Source: B30-G6 sp963701385
Lineage (GTDB): Bacteria > Desulfobacterota > Desulfobacteria > Desulfobacterales > B30-G6
Direction: 5' to 3'
DNA length: 64,000 nucleotides
Assembly: GCA_963701385.1 (NCBI GenBank)
Contig: CAVOZW010000002.1
Location: 62,001 to 126,000, forward strand
Of the stretch, positions 1-9,032 are shown piece by piece. Position 1 is the first letter of the stretch. Each line of letters opens with the position of its first letter. A program made the translations under genes and the position numbers. Below the pieces are notes generated by a model. It did no database searches and was not told where the DNA came from. It worked only from the letters and a program-made list of their open reading frames with translations.

Positions 1-376
1 TTTCACCGCGATCATAAAAAAACTTGCGGCACAATTTGATGGCAGCCTCATTGGCCTCCGCACCGCTGTTGCAGAAAAATACACGCTCCGCAAAACTGTG
101 ACCCGTCAACCAGTCGGCAAGTTCTGTCTGGGGTACCGTGTAGTACAGATTCGACACATGCCACAGGGTTTCGGCTTGCTTTCGCAATGCCTCGCAAACA
201 ACCGGGTGGGCATGTCCCAAATTGCAAACCGCGATACCGGCGATGAAATCCCTGTAGGATCGTCCTTGCATGTCCCAAACAACGCACCCCTTACCCTTGA
301 CCAAAACAATCGGAAAACGACTATAGGTGCGCATCATAACCGAATCGGCCTTTTGTCGCAGCTCCTGATCTGTCAT
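1..376 (-). CDS. argD: Acetylornithine aminotransferase, N-terminal part (cut by window edge)
   Basis: PLP-dependent class III aminotransferase; in arginine synthesis it interconverts N-acetylornithine and N-acetylglutamate semialdehyde in the cytoplasm. The minus-strand reading frame starts at the ATG ending at 376 (MTDQELRQKAD) and runs off the left edge after about 125 residues. It contains the family N-terminal pattern: a Tyr-Ser-Arg-Phe-Pro stretch, VVWDMQGRSYRDFIAGIAV, then NLGHAHP and FFCNSGAEANEAAIKL, the last being the conserved substrate and cofactor-binding segment. The PLP lysine lies outside the window. A related class III enzyme such as ornithine or succinylornithine aminotransferase cannot be excluded from the N-terminus alone. 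A weak GGA lies upstream of the start. Confidence 0.85.
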   Translation of the reverse strand, partial: MTDQELRQKADSVMMRTYSRFPIVLVKGKGCVVWDMQGRSYRDFIAGIAVCNLGHAHPVVCEALRKQAETLWHVSNLYYTVPQTELADWLTGHSFAERVFFCNSGAEANEAAIKLCRKFFYDRGE

Positions 377-440
377 CTTTTTTCCAGCGCTCTCGCCGAA
401 TGGCAAGGTGTAAATTTTTTCAGCAGTTAATTAGAGTGGT

Positions 441-464
441 TTTGCCAGCCAGTCCGCTGGCAAA
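441..464. repeat. Short inverted repeat, 9-bp stem
   Basis: TTTGCCAGC and GCTGGCAAA flank a 6-nt loop in the gap between argD and the xerC end. No T-run follows on either strand, so it is not a convincing terminator. Confidence 0.4.
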
Positions 465-517
465 CCGTAAGTTTAGTCGATACCCTTTGCGTTCAGACAG
501 GCATGCAGATCGATCAA

Positions 518-544
518 AAATAAATTCGCGAAGCGAATTTATTT
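518..544 (-). terminator. AT-rich hairpin containing the xerC stop codon
   Basis: A perfect 12-bp stem (AAATAAATTCGC and its complement) closes a 3-nt loop. The xerC TAA stop at 539-541 lies inside the right arm, and on the minus strand the stem is followed by more Ts, so it can serve as the xerC terminator. Similar hairpins occur at 6483-6505 and 44135-44157. Confidence 0.55.
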
Positions 545-1480
545 TCTGGGGTGCGCCTTGTCATACGCCTCCATCAGTCTGTCGATGCTGACATGCGTAT
601 ACTTTTGTGTCGTGGATAAACTCTTATGTCCCAGCAACTCTTGTACAACCCTCAAGTCCGCACCGGCGTCCAGCATGTGGGTGGCAAAGGTGTGACGAAA
701 TGCATGCGGTGATACAGGAATGGCCAACCCGCACTCCCGGGCAGTCTTTTCAAGTATACGGGCTATCGATCGCACCGAAAGGCGGGTGTTGCCTTTGTTC
801 AAAAAAAGCGCGCCGCCCGACAGCATGTCGGCCCGGGATGGTACTGCCCGTCCTTTGCTTTCAAGCTGTTTTCGATAGGTCTCGATACAAGAAAGCGCTT
901 TTTTGCCGATGGGGACCATCCGTTCATGTCCGCCCTTGCCCGTCACACGGATAAGCTGTTGATGAAAGTCGATATCTTCAACGTCGAGCCCAGCCAATTC
1001 CGACACCCGGATTCCGGTTGAGTAAAGCGTTTCAAACATGGCGCGGTTACGCAACCCCAGCAGTGTATCCGCCTTGACCGAATCCAGGAGCCTGAACATA
1101 TCATCAATTGGCAGATAGGTGGGTATGGATTGATCCTGCTTGGGTGTCTGAACCGTATCCGAAGGGTTCACATCCATATAACCGTGCTTGACAAGAAAAC
1201 GGAAAAACGATCTGACCGCCGACAATTTTCGGGCAATGGTCGTTTTTTTGCAGTGTTGATGCAAATGCCCCAGGTATCCCCTGATGGCAATTCCCGTAAC
1301 AGCGTCAGGCGGAAGGCTATCCGATTCAGACCTTCCCTGAGATGTCCTATTCGAAAACCCGTCATGCTTGATAATGTCCGCAAATTCGAGCAGATCGCTC
1401 CGATAGGAACGGCAGGTGTTCTTCGAATATCCTTTTGCCGTGGAAAGCACCGCAATGAACGATTGAATCAGTTCTTTCAT
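539..1480 (-). CDS. xerC: Tyrosine recombinase XerC
   Basis: Site-specific tyrosine recombinase expected to resolve chromosome dimers at dif with a XerD partner. The 313-residue protein has an N-terminal SAM-like core-binding domain (about residues 1-105) and a C-terminal catalytic domain. The full catalytic set is visible: R158 (TGIRVSEL), K182 (TGKGGHER), H259 and R262 (HAFRHTFATH), H285 (LLGHKS) and the nucleophile Y294 (TQKYTHVS). I chose the ATG at 1480, which has a GGGG about 9 nt upstream and gives the normal family N-terminus; an in-frame start at 1516 would add 12 unconserved residues. A XerD or phage-type recombinase is the alternative, but the chromosomal housekeeping context and standard length favour XerC. 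Confidence 0.9.
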   Translation of the reverse strand: MKELIQSFIAVLSTAKGYSKNTCRSYRSDLLEFADIIKHDGFSNRTSQGRSESDSLPPDAVTGIAIRGYLGHLHQHCKKTTIARKLSAVRSFFRFLVKHGYMDVNPSDTVQTPKQDQSIPTYLPIDDMFRLLDSVKADTLLGLRNRAMFETLYSTGIRVSELAGLDVEDIDFHQQLIRVTGKGGHERMVPIGKKALSCIETYRKQLESKGRAVPSRADMLSGGALFLNKGNTRLSVRSIARILEKTARECGLAIPVSPHAFRHTFATHMLDAGADLRVVQELLGHKSLSTTQKYTHVSIDRLMEAYDKAHPRK

Positions 1481-1607
1481 GGTAAAAGCCCCATGCGTGC
1501 CCCACGTCGAAGGCACACCTCAGCCTGTCTCGAGATCACCGCCGACAGCATCAACAGTGGTTTTTCAAAAACGTGTGCTTGATTTTCTCGAGAATCCGCT
1601 GAAGCCG

Positions 1608-1934
1608 TTAGGCAACGTGGCGTGATTTCTTTTTCAGCCGTGAAATGCGGCGTCTGTAAATGGTCGCCATTTTTGCATTCTTTTCTTGCAAGGCTTTTGC
1701 ACGCATTTCTTTGAAGTTTTTTATCTGGCTTTTCAGATAACCGACGGTTGCAGAGCTCTTCTTGACCGTCGTATCCTCGATTCCTTTGGCTTTTTTAACA
1801 GCTGCCAACAAATCAGCCTTATTCATACCGTGCACACCGGTTATCTGCGGTAATTCCAGCGCGACTTCGCGGAGTTCCTTTACGGTCATTTTATCCAGGG
1901 GCTTCTTGAAGTTTTCCATGCTTTCTTCAGTCAT
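1608..1934 (-). CDS. Rho termination factor N-terminal-domain small protein
   Basis: A small basic protein of 108 residues. Residues about 15-50 (MTVKELREVALELP, then GVHGMNKADLLAAVKKAKGI) match the Rho-N/SAP-like helix-extended-loop-helix fold used to bind nucleic acids. A Lys/Arg-rich helical tail follows (KMATIYRRRISRLKKKSR). Function unknown; DNA or RNA binding is inference from the domain and charge. The ATG at 1934 is chosen because AAAGGAG sits about 11 nt upstream; an upstream in-frame GTG at 1955 overlaps that Shine-Dalgarno and is unlikely. Confidence 0.75.
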   Translation of the reverse strand: MTEESMENFKKPLDKMTVKELREVALELPQITGVHGMNKADLLAAVKKAKGIEDTTVKKSSATVGYLKSQIKNFKEMRAKALQEKNAKMATIYRRRISRLKKKSRHVA

Positions 1935-2332
1935 GCGCGTTTCTACTCCTTTCACAATCTGTTGTTGCCCAGCAGGTCACCTGCCAAACCCTTTGACAGA
2001 CAATCATGAGAACAGCTGCCGTCGAACTCCGGCAGGGCACTACGTTAGCGGAGCAGATTCATCATGATATGTCTTTTTAAAAAATAGGGGACCCTCTCAT
2101 CCGTGAGCATTATCGGAACATATATATGACAACTGGTATAAACAATTCGCAAACGTGTTTCTTAACCGAGAGATACAAATATTGTCAATAGCAAGTTTAG
2201 CTCGAACCGCGACCATCAACCAACGCTATCACTTACGAGACATCCTTCATATAACCACACGGGCAAGCCCGTGGTCTTTAGCGAAGGCGGACTATGCGAC
2301 AAGGTCACGTTCTATGAATTCGCAAAACAAAC
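1935..2332. other. Intergenic region with one REP-like element
   Basis: About 400 bp between the Rho-N gene and the slipin gene. Apart from the REP-like hairpin at 2256-2291 I see no gene, RNA or clear promoter here. Confidence 0.5.
2256..2291 (+). repeat. REP-like element, subtype A, copy 1
   Basis: CACGGGC-AA-GCCCGTG forms a 7-bp stem at 2258-2273 and is followed after a short spacer by GCGAAGGCGGA. The same layout recurs at 25463 and 53351. Confidence 0.65.
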
Positions 2333-3085
2333 TTATTTGTCCATCAACTTGAGAAACGGCCGAAACAAATCGATGGGAATGGGAAAAATGGTGGTGGTAT
2401 TGCTTTCCGTCGACATTTCATTCACGGTCTGAAGATACCGCAACTGTAGGGCCACTGGGTGTTTGGATATGATTTCACTCGCTTCGGCAAGTTTTGCTGC
2501 GGCCTGAAATTCACCCTCGGCATTGATGATCTTGGCTCGCCGTTCCCGCTCGGCTTCTGCTTGACGTGCCATGGCGCGTTGCATCTCCTGGGGCAGATCG
2601 ATGTGCTTCAGTTCTACCGTCGCCACCTTGATTCCCCAAGGATCTGTGTGGGTGTCCAGGATTTCCTGAAGTTCTGCATTGATTTTATCTCTTTCCGCCA
2701 GCAGCTCGTCCAGTTCCGCCTGCCCGCAAACACTTCGGATCGTTGTTTGCGCAAGCTGGGACATGGCATAGCTGAAATCTTCAACTTCGATGATGGCCTT
2801 GGTGGAATCGATAACCCGAAAATAAATAACCGCATTCACTTTGACGGAAACATTGTCTCGGGTGATGACGTCCTGCGGGTCGACATCCATGACGATAAGC
2901 CTCAGGCTGACCCGCACCATTTTATCGATCACCGGAATCAGAATGATCAGGCCCGGTCCCTTGGCCTCGATAACCCGTCCCAACCTGAAAATGACCCCCC
3001 GTTCATACTCGTTCAGGATCTTCAATGCGGTCGATAGAAAAAAGATGACCAGTACGATGATGGCGATGGTTGTTATGGATAGCAT
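2333..3085 (-). CDS. Slipin (stomatin/SPFH family membrane protein)
   Basis: Membrane-anchored SPFH protein that forms oligomeric scaffolds. The 250-residue protein has one N-terminal membrane segment (residues 3-22), then the stomatin-type core: NEYERGVIFRLGR, GPGLIILIPVID, and a YFRVIDSTKAIIEVEDF segment. It ends in an Ala/Glu-rich helix (QAEAERERRAKIINAEGE), and this order is typical of bacterial slipins. AAGGAG precedes the ATG at 3085 by 8 nt. It lies just downstream of the NfeD gene on the same strand, the classic slipin-NfeD operon pair in which NfeD proteases cleave the slipin C-terminus. That partner is frameshifted here. Confidence 0.92.
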   Translation of the reverse strand: MLSITTIAIIVLVIFFLSTALKILNEYERGVIFRLGRVIEAKGPGLIILIPVIDKMVRVSLRLIVMDVDPQDVITRDNVSVKVNAVIYFRVIDSTKAIIEVEDFSYAMSQLAQTTIRSVCGQAELDELLAERDKINAELQEILDTHTDPWGIKVATVELKHIDLPQEMQRAMARQAEAERERRAKIINAEGEFQAAAKLAEASEIISKHPVALQLRYLQTVNEMSTESNTTTIFPIPIDLFRPFLKLMDK

Positions 3086-3170
3086 GACAATTCTCCTTTG
3101 GTGGTGATGATTGTTTCAATTTGGATCAGATTAAAAGGAAAACGTGTTAAATCCTTGCCCCTGGTACCCT

Positions 3171-4453
3171 TTATTGATTGAACCGTTCGACATTCAGCAC
3201 CAGGTTTTCAACAGACAGGACGCGAACCGGCGAACCTTCTTCAATCGGTTCCTTGGCCCGCGCATACCAAATTTCCCCGTGAACCAAGACTTTTCCGTCC
3301 GGGTCAATCCGTTGCTTAACGATGCCGATTTCATTCACCAGACCACTTCCGCCGGTTCGCGGACGTGCTCTCTGGGCCTTGAACGCCAGACCGGCCAAGG
3401 TTACAAAGAAAGCAGAGATGACCAGCAGGGTCGGAATCAACACGTGCCACGACAGCTGTGATTGGGGACCGTTGCCCTCAAACAGCATCAGCGAACCCAG
3501 GAGCAAGGACACCACACCGGCAATACTCAACAGCCCGTAACTGACGACCTTTATTTCCATAATAAAGAAAATAATGGAAAGACATATCAACAAGATACCG
3601 GCGGTATTGACCGGGAGTGTCTGAAATGAAAAAAAGGCCAAAATGAGAGCGATACCCCCCACCACACCCGGGAAAATTGCACCCGGATGCGACAGTTCAA
3701 AATAGAGTCCGGCCAGTCCGATCATCATCAGAATATAGGCGATGTTTGGATCACTGATGGTCTTTAGTATTTTCGTGCGCAGCGTCTCCTTGATTCGGGT
3801 TCGCAGGGCATCTGACAGTTGTAACGACGCCCTTGCCCTCAATGTGATATCCTTCAATCTGTCGAACAAGATCGTTCACATCAATGGCAACGAAATCGAT
3901 GATATTTTGTTCAAGGGCTTCGTTTTCGGTTACCGACACGCTATCGCGAACAGCCTTTTCTGCCCATTCAACATTGCGGCCTCTTTTTTCCGCGATGCTT
4001 TTCACATAGGCCACCATGTCGTTTGTCACCTTTTCCGACATGACCCCTTCAATCTCCTTCCCGCCGGTTGCGACCGGGTGCGCCGCACCGATATTGGTAC
4101 CGGGTGCCATGGCAGCAATGTCGGCCGCCATGGTTATCATGACGCCGGCCGAAGCGGCCCTGGCTCCGCTTGGCGATACAAAAACAACAACGGGTGTTTT
4201 TGCGGCATATATGGACATGACGATTTCGCGCATGGCCTCTGCCAGGCCGCCGGGTGTGTCGAGTTCGATGACCACACAGGCCGCATTCTGATCATCTGCG
4301 CGTGCAATGCCGCTCGTCACAAAATCAGCGACACCCGGGCCGATCGCATCGGAAACCGGTATGATAAGGATCTCGCCGCTACCGGCAAATGAAATGCCGG
4401 CACAGCAGCAACACAAGCACCAAGGAAAAACGAACAGCGTGTCGTATTATCAT
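3171..4453 (-). pseudogene. NfeD membrane serine protease (ClpP class), two apparent frameshifts
   Basis: NfeD1b-type protein: signal peptide, ClpP-like Ser-Lys protease, four to five membrane helices and a C-terminal OB fold, partner of the downstream slipin. The coding potential is split over three frames. Frame one starts at the ATG at 4453, has AAGGAG 6 nt upstream and encodes MIIRHAVRFSLVLVLLLC. Frame two (about 4395 to 3820) carries LDTPGGL, the catalytic serine region SGARAASAGV and the rest of the protease. Frame three (about 3820 to 3171) carries SDPNIAYIL, ELSHPGAIFPG, the membrane helices and the OB fold. Skipping one base near 4395 and one near 3820 restores a protein of about 427 residues, normal for the family. 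It could be a real pseudogene or carry two sequencing insertions. Confidence 0.8.
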
Positions 4454-4516
4454 AGGATACTCCTTGCGTTGAGGGATCCAACCGTCTTATTTTCGAAAAT
4501 TGCCTGGATCGTCGTT

Positions 4517-5224
4517 TCAGCAAAGTTCCAGACACTTCATGAGCTGCTGCATGTCATTCCAGACATCGCGTTTGCTCCCGGGATTCCGTAGCAGATAGGC
4601 AGGATGATAGGTCGGCATAACCCGAATCCCTTGGTATAGGTGGAACCGCCCCCTGAGTTTGGAAATCGGCTCATTCGACGCCAGAAGCGTTTGGGCAGCA
4701 AACTTCCCCAGGGCGCATATAAATTCAGGATTGATGGCTCTAATTTGGCGCTCTAAAAACGGCCCACAAGTCGATATCTCTTCCGGTTTGGGGTTTCGAT
4801 TGTTTGGTGGGCGGCATTTGACGATATTGCAGATATAAACATCTTCCCGGGCTAGATGCATGGCTTCCAAAATCCGGTTTAAAAGCTTGCCTGCCGCGCC
4901 CACAAAGGGTTTTCCCTGTTTATCCTCTTCATAACCAGGCCCCTCTCCCACGAACAAGAGCCTGGCTTGACTGCTGCCGTCGCCGAACACGATCTGGGTC
5001 CGTTTGCTTGAAAGACCGCAGCGCCGGCAATCCCCTAATTCTCTCCGGATGTCACTCAATGATTCCACAAAATCCGAATCATGGCCAACCCAGTTGTTTA
5101 CCATATCATGATGGGAAGCATCGCATTCAAATCCCCGACACCCTGCCTCAGCCATGAACCGAAGTGTATTGCCGACATCTTTGAGTACCGAAGCCAGTAC
5201 CTGTTTGTTTTGCTCATTTTCCAA
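4517..5224 (-). CDS. Uracil-DNA glycosylase, family 4 (4Fe-4S type)
   Basis: Removes uracil from DNA to start base-excision repair. The 235-residue protein shows the family 4/5 signatures: cysteines for the 4Fe-4S cluster (CRRC, CRPP, CGP), the substrate-binding GEGPGYEEDKQGKPFVGAAG, and the C-terminal TYHPAYLLRNP. An N-terminal stretch of about 55 residues precedes the core, as in many delta-proteobacterial homologues. The start is a TTG at 5224, 12 nt after the coaBC stop, which suggests co-transcription; the alternative is a start further into the variable N-terminus. The family is also annotated as SPO1 DNA polymerase-related. Confidence 0.9.
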   Translation of the reverse strand: MENEQNKQVLASVLKDVGNTLRFMAEAGCRGFECDASHHDMVNNWVGHDSDFVESLSDIRRELGDCRRCGLSSKRTQIVFGDGSSQARLLFVGEGPGYEEDKQGKPFVGAAGKLLNRILEAMHLAREDVYICNIVKCRPPNNRNPKPEEISTCGPFLERQIRAINPEFICALGKFAAQTLLASNEPISKLRGRFHLYQGIRVMPTYHPAYLLRNPGSKRDVWNDMQQLMKCLELC

Positions 5225-5236
5225 AATAGTGCCTGT

Positions 5237-6469
5237 TTATCCCTTTACCTTCCGGGCGTCATTCGTGGTTAGAAGCATTCTTTCCACAATACGGTCGAGC
5301 AACCTATGGGCAAGGCTTTCTTTGTCCATCAAGGCCAGGGTTTCCTGCGTGCCGTCACGGTAATACAGCGTTGCCCTGTTGTTGTCCGATCCAAAGGCGG
5401 CGTTTTTGCCCTTGACCAAATTGCCAACGATCATGTCGAGATTTTTTTGGGACAGTTTCTGGGTTGCATGCTGATCGAGCGCTTCTGTCTCGGCAGCAAA
5501 ACCCACCAGGAATCGGTCTCCTTTGCGTTGACCAATCTCCGCCAGGATATCCTGGTTTCTGACAAGATTCAGCACCAGCTCATCTTTTTCCTTTTTTATC
5601 TTTTCAGAACGGGTGTCCCTAAATCGATAGTCGCTGACAGCGGCCGATTTGATGATGATATCCGCGTGTTCGAAATGCTCAAAGACTGCGGACGCCATCT
5701 GGGCTGCTGTTTGAATACGAATCACTTCTACGTCATAAGGGTCTCGAAGATTTGAAGGCCCGGATATCAGTGTCACCAAGGCACCCCTCTGCTCCGCTGC
5801 TCTGGCAATTGAAAAGCCCATTTTCCCGGATGAGGGGTTGCTGAGGAAGCGCACCGGATCCATGGGTTCCTGGGTAGGGCCTGCCGTCACTAAAACCCGC
5901 TTGCCGGAAAAATCCTGGGGACGCATGATTTTCAGTAAGCGGTCAAGAATCTCTTCAGGATCAGGCAGTCTTCCGGGCCCGGTAACACCACAGGCCAGCT
6001 CGCCCGATTCGGGCCGAAGAACGGTATGGCCATCTTTTTCGAGCACAGCCAGGTTGCGTTGAACCGCCGGGCTCTGATACATATTCGTGTTCATGGATGG
6101 GCAGATCAACACGGGGGCCGTTACCGCCAACAGAAATGTCGACAAGGCATCATCGGCAATACCGCCAGCCATCTTACCGATGATGTTGGCAGTGGCAGGG
6201 GCAATCATCACGGCGAAGGCCTCTTTTGCCCATGCGATATGACCGATGCTTGCATTGTGTCCTTCTTCGTAAAGATGTGTGCAGACCGCTTTTCCAGAAA
6301 GGGCTTCAAGTGTCAATGGCCCGACAAAGCGGCACGCGTTCCGGGTCATGAACACACGGACATCTGCCCCCTGCTTCGTCAACAAGCGAAGCAGCTCAAC
6401 GCTCTTGTAGGCCGCAATGCCGCCGCTAATACCCAAAATAATATTTTTTTTCTCCAATATGTTTGTCAT
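5237..6469 (-). CDS. coaBC: Bifunctional phosphopantothenoylcysteine decarboxylase / phosphopantothenate-cysteine ligase
   Basis: Carries out two steps of coenzyme A synthesis: joining 4'-phosphopantothenate to cysteine (CoaB) and decarboxylating the product (CoaC). The N-terminal half is the FMN-binding CoaC flavoprotein (ILGISGGIAAYKSVELLR, a His in IGHIAWAKEA, and CPSMNTNMYQSPAVQRNL). The C-terminal half is CoaB (VLVTAGPTQEPMDPVRF, LSNPSSGKMGF, then KSAAVSDYR and VGFAAETE). Length is about 410 residues from the ATG at 6469, the family norm. A GGGA lies upstream. A longer in-frame start at 6559 would read through the hairpin at 6483-6505 and adds nothing conserved. Confidence 0.95.
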   Translation of the reverse strand: MTNILEKKNIILGISGGIAAYKSVELLRLLTKQGADVRVFMTRNACRFVGPLTLEALSGKAVCTHLYEEGHNASIGHIAWAKEAFAVMIAPATANIIGKMAGGIADDALSTFLLAVTAPVLICPSMNTNMYQSPAVQRNLAVLEKDGHTVLRPESGELACGVTGPGRLPDPEEILDRLLKIMRPQDFSGKRVLVTAGPTQEPMDPVRFLSNPSSGKMGFSIARAAEQRGALVTLISGPSNLRDPYDVEVIRIQTAAQMASAVFEHFEHADIIIKSAAVSDYRFRDTRSEKIKKEKDELVLNLVRNQDILAEIGQRKGDRFLVGFAAETEALDQHATQKLSQKNLDMIVGNLVKGKNAAFGSDNNRATLYYRDGTQETLALMDKESLAHRLLDRIVERMLLTTNDARKVKG

Positions 6470-6482
6470 CTCGTTTCCCAAA

Positions 6483-6505
6483 ATAAAATCGCTGCGCGAT
6501 TTTAT
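6483..6505. repeat. Hairpin just upstream of the coaBC ribosome-binding site
   Basis: ATAAAATCGC and GCGATTTTAT form a perfect 10-bp stem with a 3-nt loop, ending about 13 nt before the coaBC ATG. It resembles the hairpins at 518-544 and 44135-44157. It could affect coaBC translation or terminate upstream transcripts. Confidence 0.5.
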
Positions 6506-6603
6506 GCTGATGTTGAGGACAGTTGCTGCGCGTTTGCACGAAGCCGAGGGACGATTCATGGCGCCGCCGTTCGAACACCGAACGTTGGGCTAGGACTATT
6601 TCA

Positions 6604-7158
6604 CTATTTCAGCAAACCCGAGGACACGGCATCGTTTTTGGGTGTGACCCATATTTCAACCTGTGTTCTGTAGCCGTATCGGTTGTCCGTCAGGGTCATC
6701 ATACACCAGCGGTTTCCTTTCTCAAATTGAAGTATCGATCGAGGCCCTTTGAACATACTGACCGCCACCCAGTTGTCTTTTGTCATGTTTGTTTTGAAAA
6801 ATTCAATTAATTCATCGAGTTTAAACGTTCCACTCAAGGAAAGGACCCCGGCCGTAACGGTCGGCGTTTCAAATACGGATGACATCTTGCGGTTCACCCG
6901 CATGGCTTTGGGGATGAGAATGTCATCAAAATCATGATAAACAGCAGAAAAAACCTTGCCCGGTCGTGATGAGCCCCCCTCAAGAGATGGGTTGTCGATG
7001 GGTTTGAGAACACTGCACCCTGACACAATAAAAAATGCCCAAGCAAAAAGGACAAATAGATTCAACCACTGTCTGTGTTGCGAGAGATCGCCTGCAAGGC
7101 CCCATCTCTTGTCGTGCCGGCCGCCGTTTTCCCAAACTGAGTGTATCAATGTTGCCAT
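6604..7158 (-). CDS. Putative lipoprotein of unknown function
   Basis: I do not recognise the family. The protein has an N-terminal hydrophobic segment ending in a lipobox-like FFIVSGC, so it is probably lipidated and exported. The mature part is about 140 residues, with a central region (AGVLSLSGTFKLDELIEFFKT) that looks like a small alpha/beta domain and a C-terminal beta-rich part (RSILQFEKGNRWCMMTL). The stretch before the hydrophobic segment is long for a signal peptide (about 30 residues), so the true start may lie further in. I use the ATG at 7158, preceded by CGGGA; the longer frame needs a TTG at 7182. It lies upstream of coaBC on the same strand. Confidence 0.6.
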   Translation of the reverse strand: MATLIHSVWENGGRHDKRWGLAGDLSQHRQWLNLFVLFAWAFFIVSGCSVLKPIDNPSLEGGSSRPGKVFSAVYHDFDDILIPKAMRVNRKMSSVFETPTVTAGVLSLSGTFKLDELIEFFKTNMTKDNWVAVSMFKGPRSILQFEKGNRWCMMTLTDNRYGYRTQVEIWVTPKNDAVSSGLLK

Positions 7159-7317
7159 AGGTTTATTCCCGATTGCTTTCAACGCAAATGTGTTTATACT
7201 ACCCTATTGGCAAGAAACTGTCAAAAGCAAAGAATCCTCATCCAGAGGACCCGGTACTGAAATATTGGAACAATGACATACGCTCTTGAACGTTCACGTT
7301 ACATGAGGACGATTACA

Positions 7318-7674
7318 ATGGATACAAAAGCAGCAATAGTGGCATTCTCGCAAAGTGAAAAAATCAAAGCGGGTCTTATCTGGGCCTCCCAGGCCGTCGA
7401 AATGGCTATGGGCTTATCGGAGCAGGACAAACCGGGTGCCAAGCAGGTCATCACGGCACTGGTGAGTATGGTTGCCAATGAAATTCATCTGGGGATGAAA
7501 ATTGCCCCCCACGAACACTGGCAATCTGCGTTGAAACATATCAACAATGCCATCGTCATGCTCAATTCGAACATAACCCATGACGCCCCCTTTCATCTCT
7601 CGAAAGCCTTGAGCCACGTGACAAGCATCGGACAAGCAGCCATGGGCCACCTGAGGGAAAACAACTTGGTGTAA
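7318..7674 (+). CDS. Small helical protein of unknown function
   Basis: About 118 residues, predicted mostly helical, with no signal peptide or membrane segment. His and Met residues are frequent in the second half (HLGMKIAPHEHW, HINNAIVML, ITHDAPFHLSKALSHV). No family recognised. The ATG at 7318 is preferred because GAGGA lies about 8 nt upstream; in-frame starts at 7273 and 7303 would place that site inside the gene. The gene is divergent from the lipoprotein and convergent with the MFS transporter, so it is probably its own transcription unit. Confidence 0.55.
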   Translation: MDTKAAIVAFSQSEKIKAGLIWASQAVEMAMGLSEQDKPGAKQVITALVSMVANEIHLGMKIAPHEHWQSALKHINNAIVMLNSNITHDAPFHLSKALSHVTSIGQAAMGHLRENNLV

Positions 7675-7692
7675 GGAATCCCTCGTCAAGCT

Positions 7693-8874
7693 TCATGAAA
7701 TGTTCGCACGATCCTGGACAGGGGACCAGTCCTTTAATCCCAGCATCAAGGAAAACAAGGCCAGCAGTGTCATGCCCGCAGATACCATGCCTGTAAGCCA
7801 GATACCGCCCATCAGCCATAAATGACCCCCTATTAGGGCACCAATAACCCTGCCCGCGCCTCCCGCTGCAAAAAAAGCTGCCATCATCGTGGCGCGGTGG
7901 GCCGGAAGAATTTCGGTGCACAAAGACATGCTGGTAACGATCATAAATTCAAACGATAGAAAAATCAGAAAAATCCCTGCCAGGGCAGACGACAGATGCT
8001 GCCCGTATAAGGGAATCAAAGCGTAATTGACGATCGTGAGCGTCAAACCGCAAAAAATGGACTGGCGTAGGCCGATCCGGTCGGCAATCAGAACGGTAAG
8101 TCCTTCCCCACACAATTCGGCCAAACCAATCACGCCGGTACCGAGCCCCAGAACGACGATACTAACCTGAAAGGATTGCTCCAGCCAGGCCCCATACACG
8201 ACGAACAGATTATCATTGGCGACGCTGACAAAGAAGGCATAACCCAATGCGCCTAAAGCGGATCGGTTGGCAATCAAATGAGGCCAAGCGTTCCATAAGG
8301 CCTTGTTATCGATGGGAGGTGTTTTTTGGCGCTTGTTTTGGGGAAAGAGGGATATCAGTGCCAACAGACCAGCGAGGCCAAGCCCGCCCAGCACCCAAAA
8401 AGGGGTCTGCCAATCAAACTGGTTTATGAGGATGGCCACACAGGGGATGCCGATCAGTGTGCTACCGGCCCAGCTTATTTCTAATAGCCCGATTACCCTG
8501 CCCCGTTTTCCATATGGGACCTGTCGGCTTACATAGGCTTGCATCGCTGGATCGAAAATGCATTTTCCCAAACCCGCCAGAAACAAGGCTAGCATGACCG
8601 AATAATAAAATGGGAATATCCCCGCAGACAGCATGCCCAGTGAAAGCATTCCCATGCCAGTGAGCATCATCCGGCGGTATCCAAAACGATCGGCGAGTGG
8701 GCCGAAGACGATTCCTAAAATGGCAGTGGCCTGATTGACGGCAATGAGAGAGGTGATGGCCGTGAGGGGAACCCCCAAACCACGGCTCAGAACCGGGGCA
8801 AATGGATAAGCAAACCGCCTGGCTGTATTCAATAACAGTCGACACAAGATGGCCGTTATGATGCGCCATAGCAT
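7693..8874 (-). CDS. MFS transporter (DHA1-like)
   Basis: Inner-membrane major facilitator superfamily protein of about 393 residues with some twelve hydrophobic segments. The MFS loop 2-3 signature is visible as GPLADRFGYRRMMLTGMGML, and a second, weaker copy appears in the C-terminal half (VLIADRIGLRQSIFCGLTL). The substrate is unknown; drug or metabolite efflux is a family-level guess. The ATG at 8874 gives a normal MFS N-terminus. No clear Shine-Dalgarno is visible there, and an in-frame GTG at 8964 would add 30 polar residues. Confidence 0.82.
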   Translation of the reverse strand: MLWRIITAILCRLLLNTARRFAYPFAPVLSRGLGVPLTAITSLIAVNQATAILGIVFGPLADRFGYRRMMLTGMGMLSLGMLSAGIFPFYYSVMLALFLAGLGKCIFDPAMQAYVSRQVPYGKRGRVIGLLEISWAGSTLIGIPCVAILINQFDWQTPFWVLGGLGLAGLLALISLFPQNKRQKTPPIDNKALWNAWPHLIANRSALGALGYAFFVSVANDNLFVVYGAWLEQSFQVSIVVLGLGTGVIGLAELCGEGLTVLIADRIGLRQSIFCGLTLTIVNYALIPLYGQHLSSALAGIFLIFLSFEFMIVTSMSLCTEILPAHRATMMAAFFAAGGAGRVIGALIGGHLWLMGGIWLTGMVSAGMTLLALFSLMLGLKDWSPVQDRANIS

Positions 8875-9032
8875 GTTTTCAGGGTGGGAGGATGGGTTTG
8901 TTTCCTGATGACCGGACAATCGTCTCAAATCCCTTGCTGACGTTTGCAATTGGATCCATTGCACTGGTTTCTTTCTTTTTTTGCGTCATCCACACCGCCA
9001 CCCCTCAAACCCGACCCTTAAAACGAGGTCTC

